Source of the DNA: Verrucomicrobiota bacterium
Lineage (GTDB): Bacteria > Verrucomicrobiota > Verrucomicrobiia > Methylacidiphilales > Verrucolacustridaceae
Assembly (NCBI GenBank): GCA_016876055.1
Contig: VHDM01000027.1
Location: 1 to 14,738, forward strand
Direction of reading: 5' to 3'
DNA: 14,738 bases
A program made the position numbers and the translations under genes. The notes under the pieces are model-generated. The model ran no database searches. It saw only the letters and a list, made by a program, of their open reading frames with translations, and was not told the DNA's origin. Below are positions 13,863 to 14,738 of this stretch, in pieces (positions within the stretch are counted from its first letter, which is position 1; every line of letters starts with the position of its first letter).

Positions 13863-14441
13863 GGTTGTTTTGAGGGCGGGGCGGAGGTGGATGGGCTCGA
13901 GGGCAAGGCCGGATTCAAGGCCGTGGGCGTGGAGATAGGCGGCGAGGGAGGTGGCCGTGGGGTGGGCAGTTTGGGTGACGCCGGGGAGGTGGTCGGTGGT
14001 GACGGCGAGGGTGCAGCGGGAGAGAAGGCGGGGAAGTTCCGAGGCGGGATGGACGGCGGTGGGGCTTGCCAGTTTTCCGGAGGCGTAGAAGGTCGCAAAG
14101 ATATCCCCGCGGCGGGCGTCGGAAAACACGCCGAGGAGGGTGGCTGCGGGAAACTGCCAGGCGATCGAACCGGTGCTGCGGATGGGCAGAACAGGACAGT
14201 GCCAGATTGCGGCCAAGCCCTGAGCCGAGGCGATGGCTGAGCGGATTCCGGAAAAAGAACCCGGGCCCACGCCGACGAGAATCTGATCGGGCCGGCCAGG
14301 ATCGCAGAGATCTTTTTGAAAGGAGGGGATCAGCGTGGCGGCGACGGTTCCGGTGAGTTGACCCGAAGAAAGGATTTCACCCTGACGGGAAAGCACCCAG
14401 GTGGCGGGGGTGGCGGAGGCTTCGAGGATCAGGCGGGTCAT
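13854..14441 (-). CDS. tsaB: tRNA threonylcarbamoyladenosine biosynthesis protein TsaB
   Basis: A 195-residue ASKHA-fold protein, short but complete. The signature GVGPGSFSGIRSAIASAQGLA (57-77, core GPGSFSGIR) and DARRGDIFATFY (108-119) are characteristic of TsaB, and the C-terminal EPIHLRPA fits the usual P-x-YLR end. TsaB dimerises with TsaD and, with TsaE, attaches threonylcarbamoyl to A37 of ANN-decoding tRNAs (t6A). Like other TsaB proteins it shows no metal-binding HxxxH. The ATG at 14441 lies 5 nt after the tsaE stop; the longer open frame upstream overlaps tsaE and is rejected. A large palindrome follows its stop codon. Confidence 0.93.
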   Translation of the reverse strand: MTRLILEASATPATWVLSRQGEILSSGQLTGTVAATLIPSFQKDLCDPGRPDQILVGVGPGSFSGIRSAIASAQGLAAIWHCPVLPIRSTGSIAWQFPAATLLGVFSDARRGDIFATFYASGKLASPTAVHPASELPRLLSRCTLAVTTDHLPGVTQTAHPTATSLAAYLHAHGLESGLALEPIHLRPALKTTLK

Positions 14442-14446
14442 GGATT

Positions 14447-14738
14447 TTAGATCCAGCGAAGTTGGCGGGAGCCATCCGGTTGCGGGGTGACTTCGAGATC
14501 GACGACCGGGTCCGGCCATTTTCCGGGGAAGCGATCGGGCCACTCGACCGCGACGAGGCCGGAGGTGACGAGGCAATCGGGCCAGCCGAGCGAGTCCCAA
14601 TCGCGGGCCCGTTCAAGGCGATAGAGATCCCAGTGATCGAGCGGAAGGCGGCCGCCGCGGAGCGGTTGGCAGAGAGTGAAGGTGGGGCTGGGGACCGAGC
14701 CGGGCACGCCGAGAGCGGCGGCGAGGCCGCGAACCCAT
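14447..14738 (-). CDS. tsaE: tRNA threonylcarbamoyladenosine biosynthesis protein TsaE, 5' end beyond window
   Basis: The C-terminal 96 codons of the TsaE ATPase, open to the right edge. The frame at the edge reads WVRGLAAALGVPGSVPSPTFTL, which is the family segment just after the P-loop, so the Walker A motif (GxxGxGKT) should lie immediately outside the window. LDHWDLYRLE (23-32 past the GTG at 14707) and LVAVEWPDRFP are also typical. TsaE is the ATPase that supports turnover of the TsaB-TsaD complex in t6A synthesis. The GTG at 14707 is internal and is not the real start. It directly precedes tsaB with a 5-nt gap. Confidence 0.92.
   Translation of the reverse strand, partial: WVRGLAAALGVPGSVPSPTFTLCQPLRGGRLPLDHWDLYRLERARDWDSLGWPDCLVTSGLVAVEWPDRFPGKWPDPVVDLEVTPQPDGSRQLRWI

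Noticed and set aside
1..14738. tRNA, rRNA, CRISPR arrays, insertion sequences, prophage genes
   Set aside because: No cloverleaf, repeat-spacer pattern, transposase motif or phage structural gene was seen on either strand.

Overview
The window looks like a chromosomal segment of a GC-rich bacterium with mostly housekeeping genes and no sign of phage, insertion sequence, CRISPR, rRNA or tRNA. The phoH / membrane HD hydrolase / ybeY cluster, the tsaE-tsaB pair, the abundant non-ATG starts, the weak Shine-Dalgarno sequences and the flavour of the hypothetical proteins (Mpv17-like, DUF4239, the 'MNKTLLL...' anchored coiled-coil protein) suggest a Verrucomicrobiota/PVC-type genome. That placement is an inference, not a measurement.

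Layout. Bases 1-1806 (minus strand) hold iscA/erpA, an Mpv17-like membrane protein and the N-terminal part of a family-5 solute-binding lipoprotein. Bases 1807-1995 are the divergent intergenic region. It carries a good sigma70-type promoter with a palindrome over its -10 for iscA, and a possible pseudoknot leader for the next gene. Bases 1996-4011 (plus) encode a CPA2/KefB-type cation:proton antiporter with a C-terminal RCK_C domain. Bases 4008-4847 (minus) encode an OGG1-type 8-oxoguanine DNA glycosylase. Bases 4871-6629 (plus) hold a secreted two-domain protein and a DUF4239 (bestrophin-like) membrane protein.

From 6713 to the right edge everything is on the minus strand. In transcription order it reads tsaE (cut by the edge), tsaB, a 38-bp perfect palindrome, alr, a large membrane protein, a membrane-anchored coiled-coil protein, phoH, a PgpH-type HD hydrolase and ybeY. 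Spacings are tight: 5 nt for tsaE/tsaB, about 23 nt for alr/membrane protein, a GTGA overlap for phoH/HD and an 80-nt overlap for HD/ybeY. No stretch over 300 bases lacks a gene; the largest gaps are about 190 bp (1807-1995) and 154 bp (13700-13853).

Functional themes are tRNA t6A modification (tsaE, tsaB), cell-wall D-alanine supply (alr), RNA and ribosome quality control (phoH, ybeY), Fe-S cluster assembly (iscA), oxidative DNA repair (ogg) and possibly cyclic-di-AMP and potassium control (PgpH-type HD protein plus RCK_C antiporter). The most novel-looking part is the gene pair at 9644-12590. One protein ends in ExbB/MotA-like transmembrane helices. The other has a single N-terminal helix with a buried Asp, a long coiled coil and a C-terminal globular domain. 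They could form an undescribed ion-driven 5:2-type motor. The top strand appears G-rich over C in genes of both orientations, which explains the many long antisense open frames; none of these was annotated.
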